Shown here one piece after another: positions 27,872 to 39,848 of a DNA stretch of 64,000 nucleotides. How positions within the stretch are numbered: position 1 is the first letter of the stretch; every line of letters begins with the position of its first letter. Both the position numbers and the translations under genes were made by a program. The notes below the pieces were generated by a model. It was not told the origin of the DNA, did not search any database, and was given only the letters and a program-made list of their open reading frames with translations. The stretch spans positions 62,001-126,000 of the forward strand of contig JAFKAC010000038.1 in assembly GCA_025766275.1 (NCBI GenBank), written 5' to 3'. The DNA is from Lactarius indigo (taxonomy: Eukaryota > Basidiomycota > Agaricomycetes > Russulales > Russulaceae).

Positions 27872-28579
27872 TGTTATGGACTGGACTTGTTTTTGACTTT
27901 ACTTTGATTTCTTACTTACACTTGTGTTCGCAGGAAAGTCTTTCCCTTCTTGGCTTTCCCTTTCTTGGACTTGCTGCGCACTAGGAGCCTTAAGATTCTC
28001 TCCTAGTGCAAAGTGAGACAATGAGACACTCATTGTCCTTATAAGTCTTTATTACTACTATACTTGGGCTAAATGCACCCTTTTATGGCAGGTGTCTCAC
28101 TTTTGTTATAACTGAGACATGTCTCATTTGCCTTTTATATCCTTGTTTCTTCTCACACTTACTGTGGATAGCTGTGCACATCTTCTTTTTCCTGTGCCTG
28201 CTGTGGATTGCTGTACTTTCTTCTCACACTTGCTGCAGATTGCTGTGTTACTTCTCACACTTGCTGCGGATTGCGCCATTTGTTTGATCCACACAAACAA
28301 ACCTTTTTCTATATAAGTCGTGGCCCTTAGTAGCTTGTATCCTTAGACTTGACTTCTTTACCATCACAGTATACATTGTTTTCCCAATCCCTTGGGGTAA
28401 CTCTTTGCTGAACCATCAAACCTCTTGAACCCCTGAACTCCACTCACATCTTGAGTATTGTGTCATACTCTGAGATCCTTGTTAACCACTTAAACCTTGC
28501 CACTACCAGCTGAACCCTCACTCATTGACATAGAAAGACCAGACTTGCTCATGCTGAGCTGAATGATCCTACTGTAACA
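27872..28579 (+). repeat. LTR-E, 5' LTR of an otherwise absent element
   Basis: 708 bp, TGTTATGGACTGG to CTACTGTAACA. TATATAAG is at 28310-28317. AGACTTGACTT at 28345-28355 is the exact complement of AAGTCAAGTCT at 28587-28597, 7 nt beyond the LTR. Its insertion cut Copia-2 RT at 27871. TTCTCACACTTGCTG-type motifs recur near 28150-28265. Confidence 0.82.
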
Positions 28580-28838
28580 TTACATTAAGTCAAGTCTCTC
28601 TACCCTGGCTTCAAAACTAGGAAGCAGGAGCCACTCACAGTTCAAACCAGAATTCATCACCAGAAGAACAGAAGATGATCTCTCTGACAATATCAAGGGA
28701 GTAGCCATCTGGAAAACCTATGATGAAACTGAAGGATATTACATTTGGAACAAAGAAGACAACAGATATATTCCTATTGAATACATAGAAGACAAAAGAC
28801 TTTGGGTAGTCATGGCACAATCATCCAAAGACCACAAG
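28580..28838 (+). pseudogene. LTR-E element: leader and start of a gag-like ORF
   Basis: After the primer-binding region, an open frame reads KLGSRSHSQFKPEFITRRTE, AIWKTYDETEGYYIWNKEDN, RYIPIEYIEDKRLWVVMAQS. Its aromatic-rich character resembles the N-terminal gag domains of GyA (SLTDNLYYAKW) and GyB (EDTGYFVEFNGPN), so a Gypsy affiliation is likely. GyA2 cuts it at 28839 and no continuation is found in the window. Confidence 0.6.
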
Positions 28839-29518
28839 TGTGGGGAACTCACTGTCACTTGACAGTGAGGGATATGGTTGGAGGCAACCGTGGGCAAGAT
28901 AGAGATGGAGAGAACATCAGAGGGGGTGAAGAGGAGGCATCTTGGCTCAAAGGAAGTAGTGGGGCACTCAAAGGAACTAGGAGGCAAGAGGAAGATGTCA
29001 CAAGTGGACAGTCTGAGGGACTGTCCAATAGATTGAGCTAGCTTATATACTACAAGGGGTGGTCTGTGTGTAGGTTTAGGGCAGGCTTAGGGCCCGTCCA
29101 CAAGTGCTGCATAATACTGCAGATTGGAACATTCCAGAGGTAACTATTAATATTGTCCAATCAGAATAAAGGATAAGCATGGTACAACTGTGCTGCAGTC
29201 AAAGACACCATATTGTGTCATAGTGGTGTGATTCTGCAGCAGCTGCGGAACTCGTGACCAATACACATGTTTCTTCATGACTTGGTTGACTATCTTTGTT
29301 GATCAATAAATGATCAACTGTTGATTGGTACATGTGCTCATACACATGTGACTTGGAAAGACAGAGTAATCATGTGATGCATCACATGATCATTGGAGAG
29401 TGAAATTCAAACTCCGATTCCGGATTTCCCCTTTTAGGAAGTTGATGACATAAGGCCAGTCCAGTCCAGTCTGGTCCTAAGTGCCTTGAGTCACAACCAG
29501 GTTTATAGGTTCATGACA
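28839..29518 (-). repeat. GyA2 3' LTR
   Basis: 680 bp, from TGTCATGAACC to GAGTTCCCCACA on the minus strand, followed on its internal side (29519 and up) by the polypurine tract. The palindrome has the usual loop order (GGACAGT-CCCTCAG-ACTGTCC on the minus strand). Confidence 0.95.
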
Positions 29519-32236
29519 GTATCCCCTTTTTATCATTGTGCTATTCCACTAGCACTAGTTTGTTTGAGCTTAGAGGCACTGGGGTTGGCCTTGTGAAATT
29601 GGTGGACAAGGTCTTGCATGTGGGTCATTTGGGAGGCAGGGATCCAGGAGTTTTCTGAGTCAGGATACCCTTTCCATTTGATCAAGTAAAGTATGCCTTT
29701 CTTGTTAGGTGATACCTTGGATTGCAGGACCCTTTTGACTTCATAATGTTCATCTTCCCCTTGGATGACTTCAGGGGGTGGTCGGGTGAAGGGCCATGTG
29801 TGGTGTTTTCTTTGTATGGAGAGATCAAGGAGTTATGGAAGACTGGGTGAATTCACCACATGTTTGGGAGTTGGAGTTTGCAGTTAACTCCCCAAGTGGA
29901 AAGGACTTTAAAGGTACTGTGGGCATTGTGGGGTGAGTTTAGCTTTGGGGTGAGTCATATGGATGTTGGTTCCTTCCAGCCAGACTAGATTGCCTACTTT
30001 GAACTTGTGAGATGGGGTAGGTGTTTGTGACCCTCTCATTACTTCTGCTGCTACTTTAAGGGCTGCAGTGACTTCAGAGCAAATCTGGTTTAGTGCATTT
30101 AGTCTCTCCTTGGCTGCAGGTATTTTGGTGGTGAAGTGGGTAGGGGGGATGAACTCTGGTTTGTACTTATACCAAACTTCAAAGGGTGATTTATGGGTTG
30201 TGCTGTGTTGTTGGGCATTGTGCACAAATTCCATGAATGGAATTAGGTCCACCCAGTTATCTTGTTGGAAGTTGCAGAAGGCACAAAGGTATTGTTCAAG
30301 TTCTTGATTAACTTGTTCAGTTTCTCCATCGGTTTGTGGGTGGAAAGCTGTTGATAGGGTGGATTTGACTCCAAGTTTGTTCCAGATTTCTTGCATGACC
30401 TTTGATGCAAACTGAGGGCCTCTGTCAGATATGACTTGTCGAGGTAGGCCAGTATGTCTCCAGACATTTTTGAGGTAGAGTTGGGCTGTTTCATCTGCAG
30501 TGATGGTTTTGTTGCAAGGGGAAATAACTATTGCTTTGCTGAGTTGGTCAACCACTACAAATAGTGAATTGTAGTTGTGGGATAGAGGAAGGTTGGTGAT
30601 AAAATCCATTGTGATGGTTCCCCATATTTCTTCAGGTATTGCATTTGGTTGTAGGGGTACTTGAGTATGTGGCTTGATTTTAGTGGCTTGACATGTGGCG
30701 CATCCATCAACATAGGTCTTAACAAATGTTGATATTCCTGGCCACCAGAAGTCTCAAGATATTAACTCATAGGTCTTCCATCGTCCTGGGTGCCCAGTGG
30801 TGATGTGATTGTGATATGTTTTAACAATGTCCCTTCATAGGTCATCATCTTTGGGAATGTAGACTTGGCCTTTGAACAGAATGATGCCATCTTCCAAGTT
30901 CCACTCTTCCAGGCCTTTAGCTAGGGATTGAGGGCCATTCTTTAAGAGGGATTCTAAGGCCATACTGACTTCCTTGTCATATGTTTGGGTGTCCCTGATG
31001 CATTGTTGGAGGGTGGTGCTTCTGTGAATGGTTACTGCCATTCTTTGTACTGCATTGATGGAAAAATATTTTGTGTCCAGGAGTACTCGCTTTTCATCTT
31101 CATCTGCTATCCCCTTTTTATGATCTGGACACTGAGACAGTGCATCAGACTTATTTTGTGTGCCAGGCTTGTGGATGATGATGAACTGGAAATGAGAGAG
31201 GAATAAGGCCCATTGGGCCTGACAACAAGAGAGTGTTTTGTGGTGAAATAGACAAGGCTGCTGTGGTCCAACCAGATTTCTGTGATATCATCCTGCCCTT
31301 CCAGGTAGTGTTGAAAGGTGTGTAGGGCATGGATGATGGCAAAAAGTTCCTTGTCACAGATTTCATAGTGTCATTCAGCAGGCAGAAGGGACTTTGACAG
31401 GAAAGCCATGGGGTGCCAGTGTTGTAAGGCATCAGGTTGTTCAAGGATGGCTCCAGTGGCAAAGTTGCTCACATCAGTAATGAGGTGGAAGGGCTTGCAG
31501 TGGTCAGGGAGAGCAAGAACAGGAGCTTCAGTGAAGCATTTGATCAGGGTGTGGAAAGCAGTTTCTGCTGTGGTACCCCAAGAAAAGGGAACATCTTTCT
31601 TGGTCAGGTTGAAGAGGGGCTGGGCAATAGTGGAATAGTCCTTGATAAAGTGTCAGTAGAAATTGCAGAAGCCTAAGAAGGCCTGCACTTGTTTAACAGT
31701 GTGTGGGGTGGGCCATTGGGTAATGCCTGCAACTTTTGCAGGGTCCATAGAAACTTGGCTATTGGAAATGACAATTCCAAGATATTCAACTGAGGTTTGA
31801 GCAAAGGTACACTTTTCTGGTTTCAGGTAGAGGTTGTGGTGTTCCAGTCATTGAAGCACCTCATGTGTCAATTCTGTAAGAGAGGAAAGATCTTCCATAA
31901 AGATCAAGATGTCATTGAGGTAGACCACTACATGTCCACCATCAATTAAGGATTCAAAGATTTGGTTCATGAAGGTCTGGAAGGTTGCTGGGGCATTGCA
32001 GAGGCCAAATGTCATTATGGTTGGTTCGAAAAGGCCTAGGGAAGTCTTGAATGCTGCCTTGTACTCATCTCCTTCTCAAATGCAGATATTGTTGTACCCC
32101 CAACGAATATCCAGCTTGGTGAAATATCGTGCTCTGTGAAGTTTGTTGATAAGTTCGGGGATGAGGGGAAGAGGTGCTGCGTTTTTGACTGTTATATTGT
32201 TAAGGGCACGGTAGTCTTGTACCAGTCGAAGTTTAC
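29519..32236 (-). pseudogene. GyA2 pol, 3' part: RT end, RNase H, integrase, chromodomain
   Basis: RT blocks run from [13 protein letters not shown] (32080-32130) back through the YLDD region (near 31920), with stops where Arg is expected. RNase H: ITDVSNFATGAILEQPDALQ region (31400-31480). Integrase: MDFITNLPLSHNYNSLFVVV, ISDRGPQFASK, TDGETEQVNQELEQYL (30300-30610) keep D, D, E. The GPF/Y and chromodomain region (29560-29950) is broken by a small deletion near 29788 and by stops. The copy is interrupted at 32236 by GyB2 and resumes at 40852. Confidence 0.9.
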
Positions 32237-32740
32237 TGTTACGGTATGGACTGATTACACGTTGCGAATGACTCATGACAGGTTATGACTACGGTCTGAT
32301 AGTAGTATTAGTCATGGACTCTTACACCGCATCAGTCAGCATAGTAGTTCACATGCAATTGTGACTCATGTATGACTCATTCCTAGGATAGCTGTACTAG
32401 GGTTTGAGCTAGTTACACTATTCGTCACTTACTATTCTAGCGGTGCTTTAAAGCCCACGCATATCTGTATAAGTAGTCATCTTGAAAGACCAAGGATCTC
32501 CATCTTGGTCTTCTTCAATCCACCCTCTTGACTTGTCTCTTGCCTTAGTCTCAAACTAAGAGTGCTCCCACTTCTATCTGCCAAGGGATAGTCTCTTCTT
32601 GTCTTTGCTGCAGCGTGTGCCCGTTGTGCCCCTGTTTAGCACATGTTGGGTTGACACGTGATCCCCATTTGCCTGACTTTTACTAAGTTGATTACGCCTT
32701 TCCCAAGTCCAAGTCGGACTAACGCTGGTGGAGCGTAACA
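32237..32740 (+). repeat. GyB2 5' LTR
   Basis: TGTTACGG to GAGCGTAACA. TATAAG at 32468-32473; ATCTTGGTCT at 32502-32511, 34 nt later, marks the likely RNA 5' end. Confidence 0.96.
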
Positions 32741-32743
32741 TTG

Positions 32744-32753
32744 AGACCAAGAT
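32744..32753 (+). promoter_or_regulatory. GyB2 candidate self-priming primer-binding site
   Basis: AGACCAAGAT, 3 nt inside the 5' LTR, is the exact complement of ATCTTGGTCT at 32502-32511 in the LTR. The site does not begin with TGG, so a classical tRNA CCA primer fits poorly. Confidence 0.68.
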
Positions 32754-32788
32754 CATTCAAAGTGGCATACTCGACCAGAGAACAGTGG

Positions 32789-34716
32789 ATGTCTTTCCAT
32801 CCTTATCATCTTGAACAATGAGGAGACCGAAACGTACCAACAAGATTTCTAGGAGCAGCTCAGTGGAGAGAACAAGGAGAAGACACTGGATACTTTGTAG
32901 AGTTTAACGGTCCCAACTGTTTCCAACCTGTTGAGTTCAATTTCGATCACCTCTGTTGGACTGAGGTTACTTGGAACCCCATAGATCATCATTGGGACAT
33001 TGTAAGACCAGCAGGAAGAAACTACAACTGCGACATCGACTTGCGTGAACTAAATAGTTGTGCAGACTACAGTCCTATTGATGGACAAGCACAAGAACAC
33101 ACCGACGAGGGAGTTAGTGGAGAAGAAGCCTCTGATAGCCAACCCTCTCCCAGCAGGGGAAACATGCCTGCAGAAGAAGATGCCAGCTTAGGAGCTATTG
33201 GCGACCATATCATACAGCGAACTGAGTCGCTTACTATTTATCACAATGAATTAGAAGTAATCCACATCCACAGCCCAGCGGTCGCAATGGCTATGGCCAC
33301 TATCACGCAAGAAGTGCAGCTAGCCGCTGACACATTAGATCAACTAGCTTGAGAAGAACAAAACCGCATTGCACAAGAAGCATGTGCTATACTGGCACCC
33401 ATCAATCCCCACATGGCTCATAGGATGACAGACAACGATGTAGCGATTCACCGAGCTATCAGACCTGACATACCCAATCCACCCAGCGGAGGAGGTGGAC
33501 CCCTGGTGAATTACCAGGAGGAGGGCCACCACCACAAGGAGGGGGATTTGGAGGATTCCCTGGGGGATACCCAGGAGGACCACCAGGAGGAGGACATCCT
33601 GGAGGAGGATTACCAGGTGCAGGTCCTATTGTTCCTCCCCAAAATAACAAATTAGCTGGTGAAGCACCCACAGTATTTGACAGAGAACATGCGAAAGTCA
33701 AAGCATTCCTCACACAATGGCATGTTTACTGGGGCATGAATGCCGACAAAGGCATCATGGCCACACCATATCGCAGAGCCCTACTCTTCCTCTCTTACAT
33801 CAAGGGTGTCAATGTCAGCGAATGGGTACTAGCAATGCTTACCTGGCTCAATGGTCAGATATAAGCAGGAATACCTTGCACCAGCGAAGGACTATGGAAT
33901 GAAGTCACGTGCAGCTTCATGCAGCGTTTCAGGAATATGATGAAACAAGAACAAGCTCAATATGAGCTGAAGAAGGGGCTTAAAATGACCAGGGGCAACT
34001 TAGATGAGTATTGCACTCAATTTGAACAACTAGTGCGACACGCTCAATACCAACTTGACAATCCCCAAACACTCAACTTATTCACAAGCAGGCTACCCAC
34101 TGATCTCTATTCAAAAGTATACACTCTTGACTCCCCATGAAATTATTGTGAGTGGAAAGAAGCAGCCACCACTCGTCAGCAACAATACATGCATCTCAAA
34201 GCTATGCTCAACAAAGGAGCACCACAAAAACAAGAACGACCGCAGCGTCAATGTCCATGGCAAGGACCACCAAGAAGTTCTTGGCAGCCAAGAAACCTTC
34301 CTAGAGATCCAAATGCGATGGACACTTCGGCCAATCGAATCTGAGGGTGTTTGACAGGAGCCAAAGATATACTTGCTCCTTGACCCCCATACCGACCACG
34401 AGGAGGATTCTTACAAAGGGGAGGAGGGCACAATAATCAAAGGCCAGTCACTTGCTACAATTGTGGGAAGGACGGACACATGGCTTGCGATTGTAGACAA
34501 CCACAAGGGGGATACCAACCCCAAGCCTTGACTAGTTGGTATATTGGCACCAACTACCATCAACAAGAACCCAAAGTCGCTACTAGGGTGGTTCAAGAAG
34601 TACCCCCTCAACAGCACACCAGTGATTGGCTTAACGGAGTAGCAGGAGAATCAGATGACGTGAAAGACATCATCCTCCAACAGTTGTGGAAGAAGGAGGG
34701 TTTTCAGGATGCCTGA
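32789..34716 (+). pseudogene. GyB2 gag
   Basis: A plausible start is ATG at 32789 (MSFHPYHLEQ), then a TGA that fits CGA, then the aromatic-rich block EDTGYFVEFNGPN and WNPIDHHWDIVRP. An acidic linker and a Gly/Pro-rich repeat follow (33480-33650). The capsid has LAGEAPTVFDREHAKVKAFL, FMQRFRNMMKQEQAQYELKK, NLDEYCTQFEQLVRHAQYQL, LFTSRLPTDLYSKVY. The CCHC knuckle is CYNCGKDGHMACDC (34457-34500). Stop TGA after EGFQDA at 34714-34716. Several TGA codons and one TAA (33861-33863) interrupt it. Gag would form the particle around the element RNA. Confidence 0.88.
34698..34704 (+). promoter_or_regulatory. GyB2 gag-pol -1 frameshift heptamer GGGTTTT
   Basis: Gag frame G GGT TTT CAG; the pol frame after -1 slippage is GGG TTT TCA GGA. 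The gag stop TGA follows 9 nt later (34714-34716). CCCA and TGGG can pair around TCAGCC downstream (34718-34731). The heptamer and its frame are conserved in GyB1. Confidence 0.75.
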
Positions 34717-36202
34717 TCCCATCAGCCTGGGTGAGGGCAGTCAATTGTAACAGTGTAATCATGACTCACTATCGTTCTATGAGAGTTCCAGTATCAATTT
34801 GCACCAGTCATGCAATGGCTGACATATGAGCATTAGTCGACTCAGGAGCAACCCACTGCTTCATGAGACCATCCTTCATAAAAAGGATGGGACTTGGGAC
34901 TAAACCGCTCAACATCCCAAAGAAAATATGGAGCATTGATAATACAGAAAATAAGTCGGGGTGCATCACTCATCATACCGATGTCAATGTCCAAACTAAA
35001 GGAATTCATAAGGAAATATGCTTCCTTATTACAGACATCAGCAACGAGGACATCGTATTAGGATACCCATGGCTTGCAATATACGACCCACATATCAAAT
35101 GGTCGCAAGCCACCATACACAAAGATATGCTCCCCATCATCATTCAATCAACAAACCCCTATATCAAGACAATGCCAACAGTAGCAACAGCCACTGTTCG
35201 AAATGACAACTACAAGATAATACACTTGTGCATCATCACTGATGAACAGCAACAACAATTCAAAGAAGGCTGTTGGATTAGAGCCACCACCACCGACCTC
35301 ACCATCGCCGCCCAACAATATGTCACCAAAGCTGAGTTACCTCCTGAATACCGCAAATTTGAATGCCTCTTCAGCGAAGAAGCGTCAGACAGGTTTCCAC
35401 CCAGCAGGCCCTGGGATCACGCTATTGAATTCAAGCCAGGAACAGCCGATGCAATTGACTGTAAGATATACCCCATGACTCAAGAGGAAGACAAAAAGTT
35501 ATGCAAATGGATAGATGAGCAACTGAAGAAGGGGTACATACAACCCTCTAAATCCCCATATGCCTCATCCTTCTTCTTCATCAAGAAAAAGGATGGAAAG
35601 TTACAACCTGTCCAAGACTACCAGAAAATCAATGTGGTCACCATTCGCAACCAGTACCTGCTCCCTCTCATCTCTGACCTTATCACCGATCTCAGTAACA
35701 CTCACATCTACACTAAACTCAATGTTAGATGGGGGTATAACAATGTACACATCAAAGAGGGAGACGAGGAAAAGGCTGTGTTCAAAATGTGATACAGATT
35801 ATTCAAACCAACAGTGATGTTTTTCAGCTTAACCAACTCCCCAGCGACATTCCAGACCATGATGAACTTCATCTTTAGGGATGTCATCATTAAACACGAA
35901 AAATGGGGAGCCATCATCAGGGTCTACATGGATGATATCGGCATAGCTACAGGACTCGATCATTTGTTGAAAGATCACATTGAAGCAGTCAAGGACGTGC
36001 TCCACGTATCTGCAGAGCATGATCTATACTACAAACTCAAGAAATGCCTCTTCCACTCCCCATGTATGGATTACCTGGGGGTAATCCTTGAAAAGGGGGT
36101 GACACGTATGGACCCTGTCAAAATTTCTGGCATCAAGGACTGGCCCATGCCAACCAAAGTTAAGGACATCCACTCTTTCCTTGGCTTCTGCAATTTTTAC
36201 TG
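34717..36202 (+). pseudogene. GyB2 pol: protease and reverse transcriptase
   Basis: The protease has ALVDSGATHCFMRPSF (34830-34880), preceded by a TGA. RT: KIYPMTQEEDKKLCKWIDEQ, KKGYIQPSKSPYASSFFFIK, KDGKLQPVQDYQKIN, KLNVRWGYNNVHIKEGDEEK. A TGA at 35791-35793 follows FKM. Then FSLTNSPATFQTMMNFIFRD, VYMDDIGIATG (YMDD, about 35925-35955), YLGVILEKGVTRMDPVKISG, LGFCNFY and TGA (36201-36203). Apart from stops in place of CGA the motifs are complete. Confidence 0.93.
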
Positions 36203-36860
36203 ACCCTTCATACAAGGATTTGCAACTAAAACATGACCACTTAACAAACTTACATGAAAAGGCATCGAATGGCACTGGGGAATAGATGAAGAGAAGGCAT
36301 TCCAAGACCTCAAAACCCTAGTTATGAGCGAACCCGTATTAGCACACCTGGACCTCACACAGCAATTTGAGCTAGAAGTTGACACATTGGGTTTTGCTAC
36401 TGGCACAGTCCTCCTTCAGCAGAAAGCAGACAGAAAATGACATCCTATCAGCTACTACTCATCTACCCTTAACGAAGCCGAACAAAACTATGACGTCTAC
36501 AACCTCGAACTCCTAGCCATCATTAAAGCATTCCAACATTGGAGACCCCTTTTAGTGGGCTCACCCCACAAAATCAAAGTCTTCTCTGATCATCTCAACC
36601 TCCAATATTGGAAGTCACCACAGAAGATTAGTAGGTGCGTTGCCAGGGAAGTACTTGAACTCTCAGAATATGACTTTGAGATTCATCACATCAAAGGAAC
36701 ATCCAATGGACGTGCTGACACACTGTTGTGAAGACCAGACTATGATCAAGGAGAAAATGACAATGAAGGCATCACAGTACTACCAGAAGGTGTCTTTGCA
36801 CATGCAACCACGTTCGAGGAACTTCCGCGTCAACACTGGAAACCAGAGATCCTACCGGTG
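36203..36860 (+). pseudogene. GyB2 pol: RNase H
   Basis: KAFQDLKTLVMSEPVLAHLD, EVDTLGFATGTVLLQ (the first acidic position; Thr-Leu-Gly replaces the common Ala-Ser), YDVYNLELLAIIKAFQHWRP, KVFSDHLNLQYW (catalytic Asp kept), FEIHHIKGTSNGRADTLL then TGA at 36729. Three TGA codons break the frame. Confidence 0.88.
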
Positions 36861-37960
36861 GATATGACTCCAAAACACCCCATTTATGAACAAGACCCAG
36901 CTCAGTTGAAACCCTGGGTTGATGCTCACAAACTAAAAGACATAGAAGGAACATGGTACAAGGATGGACATCGAGTGGTCACTGGCGGTATCCACGACAA
37001 GCATACCATTATTGCCACTCATCATGATTCTCCCATCTATGGTCACCCAGGTATCAAGCGCACCCTCCAACTTACAGAACAACATTACTGGTGGCCACAA
37101 ATGAAAAATGACATCACGGATTACATCAAAGGTTGCACAGAATGTCAGCGACACAAAGTTAATCTCTGTCCCATTCGAGTGCCTTTGCAACCCATCTACC
37201 CCAAACCAGAGGCCCTACCATTCGAAACCATCACAGTGGATTTCATTACTAAACTTCCTGTCTCCTGAGGTTACAATTCCATCCTGACAGTAACGGATCA
37301 CGACTGTACCAAGGCCGCTGTTTTCATCCCTTGTAATGAGGAGATAACTGCCAAAGGAACAGCTGCCCTGTACATCTCCCATGTTTTTTCACGATTCGGA
37401 CTCCCCTTGCATGTTATCAGTGATCGAGATCCTCACTTTGCATCCAAATTCATGCGAGAGATATGCAAAATCCTTGGCATCAGCCAAAACATCTCAACCG
37501 CTTATCACCCTAGGACCGATGGCCAATCAGAACAAACAAACCAGTGGTTGGAACAATACCTCTGCTTTTGGGTAAATGAATGGCAAGACAATTGGGTTCG
37601 ATATCTGCCTATGGCAGAATTCATGCATAACAACTGGCCAAATGAAACCATGCGGGAGTCCCCCTTCTTCCTCTTATCAGGATTCAATCCTTGTGCTGAT
37701 TGGACCGATAGGCCCTCTCCTATTCCACAAGTATTGCTGAGACTAGACCAATTCAAACAAGCGCGGCAATGTGCCTTCTCATGCATGTTCAGGGCACAGA
37801 AGTCATGGGTCAAGCATAAAGATACGCCCAAGTTCAAAAAAGGAGACCTCATGTGGCTCGAAGGATGCCACCTATGTACACACCAGCCAACTGCAAAATT
37901 AGCCGCAAAATGACACGGACCATTTAAGGACATCCAGGTGATGTCCCCTGTCAATTATCG
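36861..37960 (+). pseudogene. GyB2 pol: integrase
   Basis: The zinc domain has HHDSPIYGHPGIKRTLQLTE...YWWPQMKNDI...CTECQRHK (37020-37160). The core has VDFITKLP (37236-37260), VISDRDPHFASKFM (37411-37455), YHPRTDGQSEQTNQWLEQYL (37503-37560), so D, D and E are present. A TGA at 37266-37268 separates the first Asp from the rest. The GPF/Y-type block HGPFKDIQVMSPVNY follows a TGA at 37911-37913. Confidence 0.92.
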
Positions 37961-39032
37961 CCTTGAACTTCCCACGCAGTGGAACATCCATGATGTCTTC
38001 CACATAGATCTTCTCACACCTTATCGTGAGACACCCATGCACAGACCAAACTATCAGCGCCCACCACCTGATTTGGTCAACAACGAAGAAGAAAATGAAG
38101 TTGAGAAGATTCTGGACTCTCAGCGATTCAGCAGAAGACATCGACTCCAATACCTTGTGAAATGGAAGGGCTATCCTGACTCAGATAACCAATGGATAGA
38201 TAAGGATGATGTATTTGCCAATGAAGCTGTTTGGGAGTTCAAACATTCCAACCCCAACAGGGAAATGCATATAAGGATGACCTCTCATCACGATGAGTCC
38301 CCATCACCCATTCCTCCCATGTCCTCTGCCCAACACAATGACCAGCTTGCACTCCTCTCCACCCTTGTCAACGACTCCTCCGCCACCCTTGTTGACCCCA
38401 ACTCTGCCAACGACACCACAGCCGATGGAACTGCAACCATCCACCATACTGCCATGCAGCATGAGAACGATGGGCCTATTACTGCTGAAGAACTGCACCA
38501 GACACTGCAACGATTCCCTATGCCCATACAGGGAGCTCTCAATGATGATCCAGCAGCAACTCAACCAGCACCTCCACCAATGTACACCCTCACAAACCCC
38601 AGCACCAGTGAGCCCGAAACCTTCATCACTGAAGATGAACTCTTTCGGCTTCAAGCAGCTGTCTCGTGTGGTGAAACCGCTGAACGCCATGCAGAAGTAC
38701 AAGCAAGAATGGAAAGAGACAGTGGCGCGGTGGCAGCAGGAGCAACTGCATATTGCCACATGCCAACGATGAATGAGGCAGGAGCGGAAGGAGTACTGGA
38801 CCAAGTTGAGGATGAAGACAAGCTTAGAGACCACTACCCCATCAGGCACGCGTTCCTTACACATGAATTCTACACTGAAGATCCAGCAGCCACTCCCTAC
38901 CTCATCGATGCAGCGGGGAACCCTCTACACCGAGGACAAGTCACCGTGGCACAAGCAGCTCATTATACACCAATGGGTGAATGAGACCCAGCAACCAGAG
39001 CAGTTGTCCCTGAAGGGTTCCGGGTCAATCGA
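37961..39032 (+). CDS. GyB2 pol: chromodomain and C-terminal extension
   Basis: The 348-codon open frame from 37938 includes WNIHDVFHIDLLTPY, the chromodomain EVEKILDSQRFSRRHRLQYL, VKWKGYPDSDNQWIDKDDVF (38095-38225), then an extension with Ser/Pro/Thr-rich stretches, AEELHQTLQRFPMPIQGAL and FITEDELFRLQAAV, and HAFLTHEFYTEDPAATPYLI. A TGA at 38982-38984 fits CGA, because the frame continues DPATRAVVPEGFRVNR up to solo LTR-H. Chromodomains bind modified histone tails; the extension is unrecognised and is shared with GyB1. Confidence 0.85.
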
Positions 39033-39848
39033 TGTTATGGTTTTGCCCCCTTGACCTCAACAAATGGCAATACGAAGGACGCAATCACGTGAAGAAAAGG
39101 AGGATGATGATGAAAAAGCTGAGATAAGCCACAAACCAAGAGATAAGTGCCCCAGCCCGTGATATCACTGGACCTTCTGCAATGATGCACAGAATTGTAG
39201 GTTCCACCAGCCCGGATAAAGCAAATATCAAAAGTTGCCCGTCATGTGACCCTGGCATGTGACCTGGCTAGAATGCACCAGAAGAGTCCAGATGAGCTTG
39301 TGCCTGGCTGACTGATGTTTGGTGCCTGATGACCGATGCTGATTGCAGATTACTCATAGATGATTACACTGTTACGATAAGGATGACTGATACTATGTTC
39401 TGATTGGTTGACTGACTGTATGCTGACTGATACTTACACATTCCCGCTGACACTCTCACTGTATGACTATTCACCCTAGGATCGTTGTATTAGGGTTTCT
39501 GAGTCTGAACTTTATGATAGTTAGAGTATAAGTAGGGTAGCATGTATCCCCCTGTTCTCTAGCTTGAGATCTTGTGGAATTGTACCAGTTGTGCACCGTC
39601 TTCCCCTCTATCTTTTGAGCTGGGCTGTTTGCCACCCCTTTGGCTGTCTGCCAATTCCCCTTTCCTCTCTTACCTGCTATTCTCTGCCTCTCAGTACTTC
39701 TGTCTGATAGAAGGCTGCTAGTATCTTTGTCAACTAGGGGATGCCTTGGCTGTATTTGCCCTTCCCCATAAGTTAGCTGATGATTTGGGGCATGGTGTTC
39801 CCACAGAACCATCCAAGTCGGACACTATGCCCGTACAAGTGTAACAAT
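39033..39848 (+). repeat. Solo LTR-H, TSD ATCGA/ATTGA
   Basis: 816 bp, TGTTATGGTTTTG to CAAGTGTAACA. The left flank ATCGA (39028-39032) and right flank ATTGA (39849-39853) differ only by a CpG transition. Removing it restores colinearity with GyB1 (near 9095-9105). No other copy is in the window. Confidence 0.9.

Noticed and set aside
33041..33352. Separate small gene upstream of GyB2 gag
   Set aside because: The frame joins the aromatic-rich block upstream and gag downstream once single TGA codons are allowed; it is the N-terminal part of gag.
38293..39054. ORFs in other frames over the GyB2 C-terminal extension (38293-38772, 38773-39054)
   Set aside because: The 37938-38984 frame continues the chromodomain protein and matches GyB1; the others are shadows.
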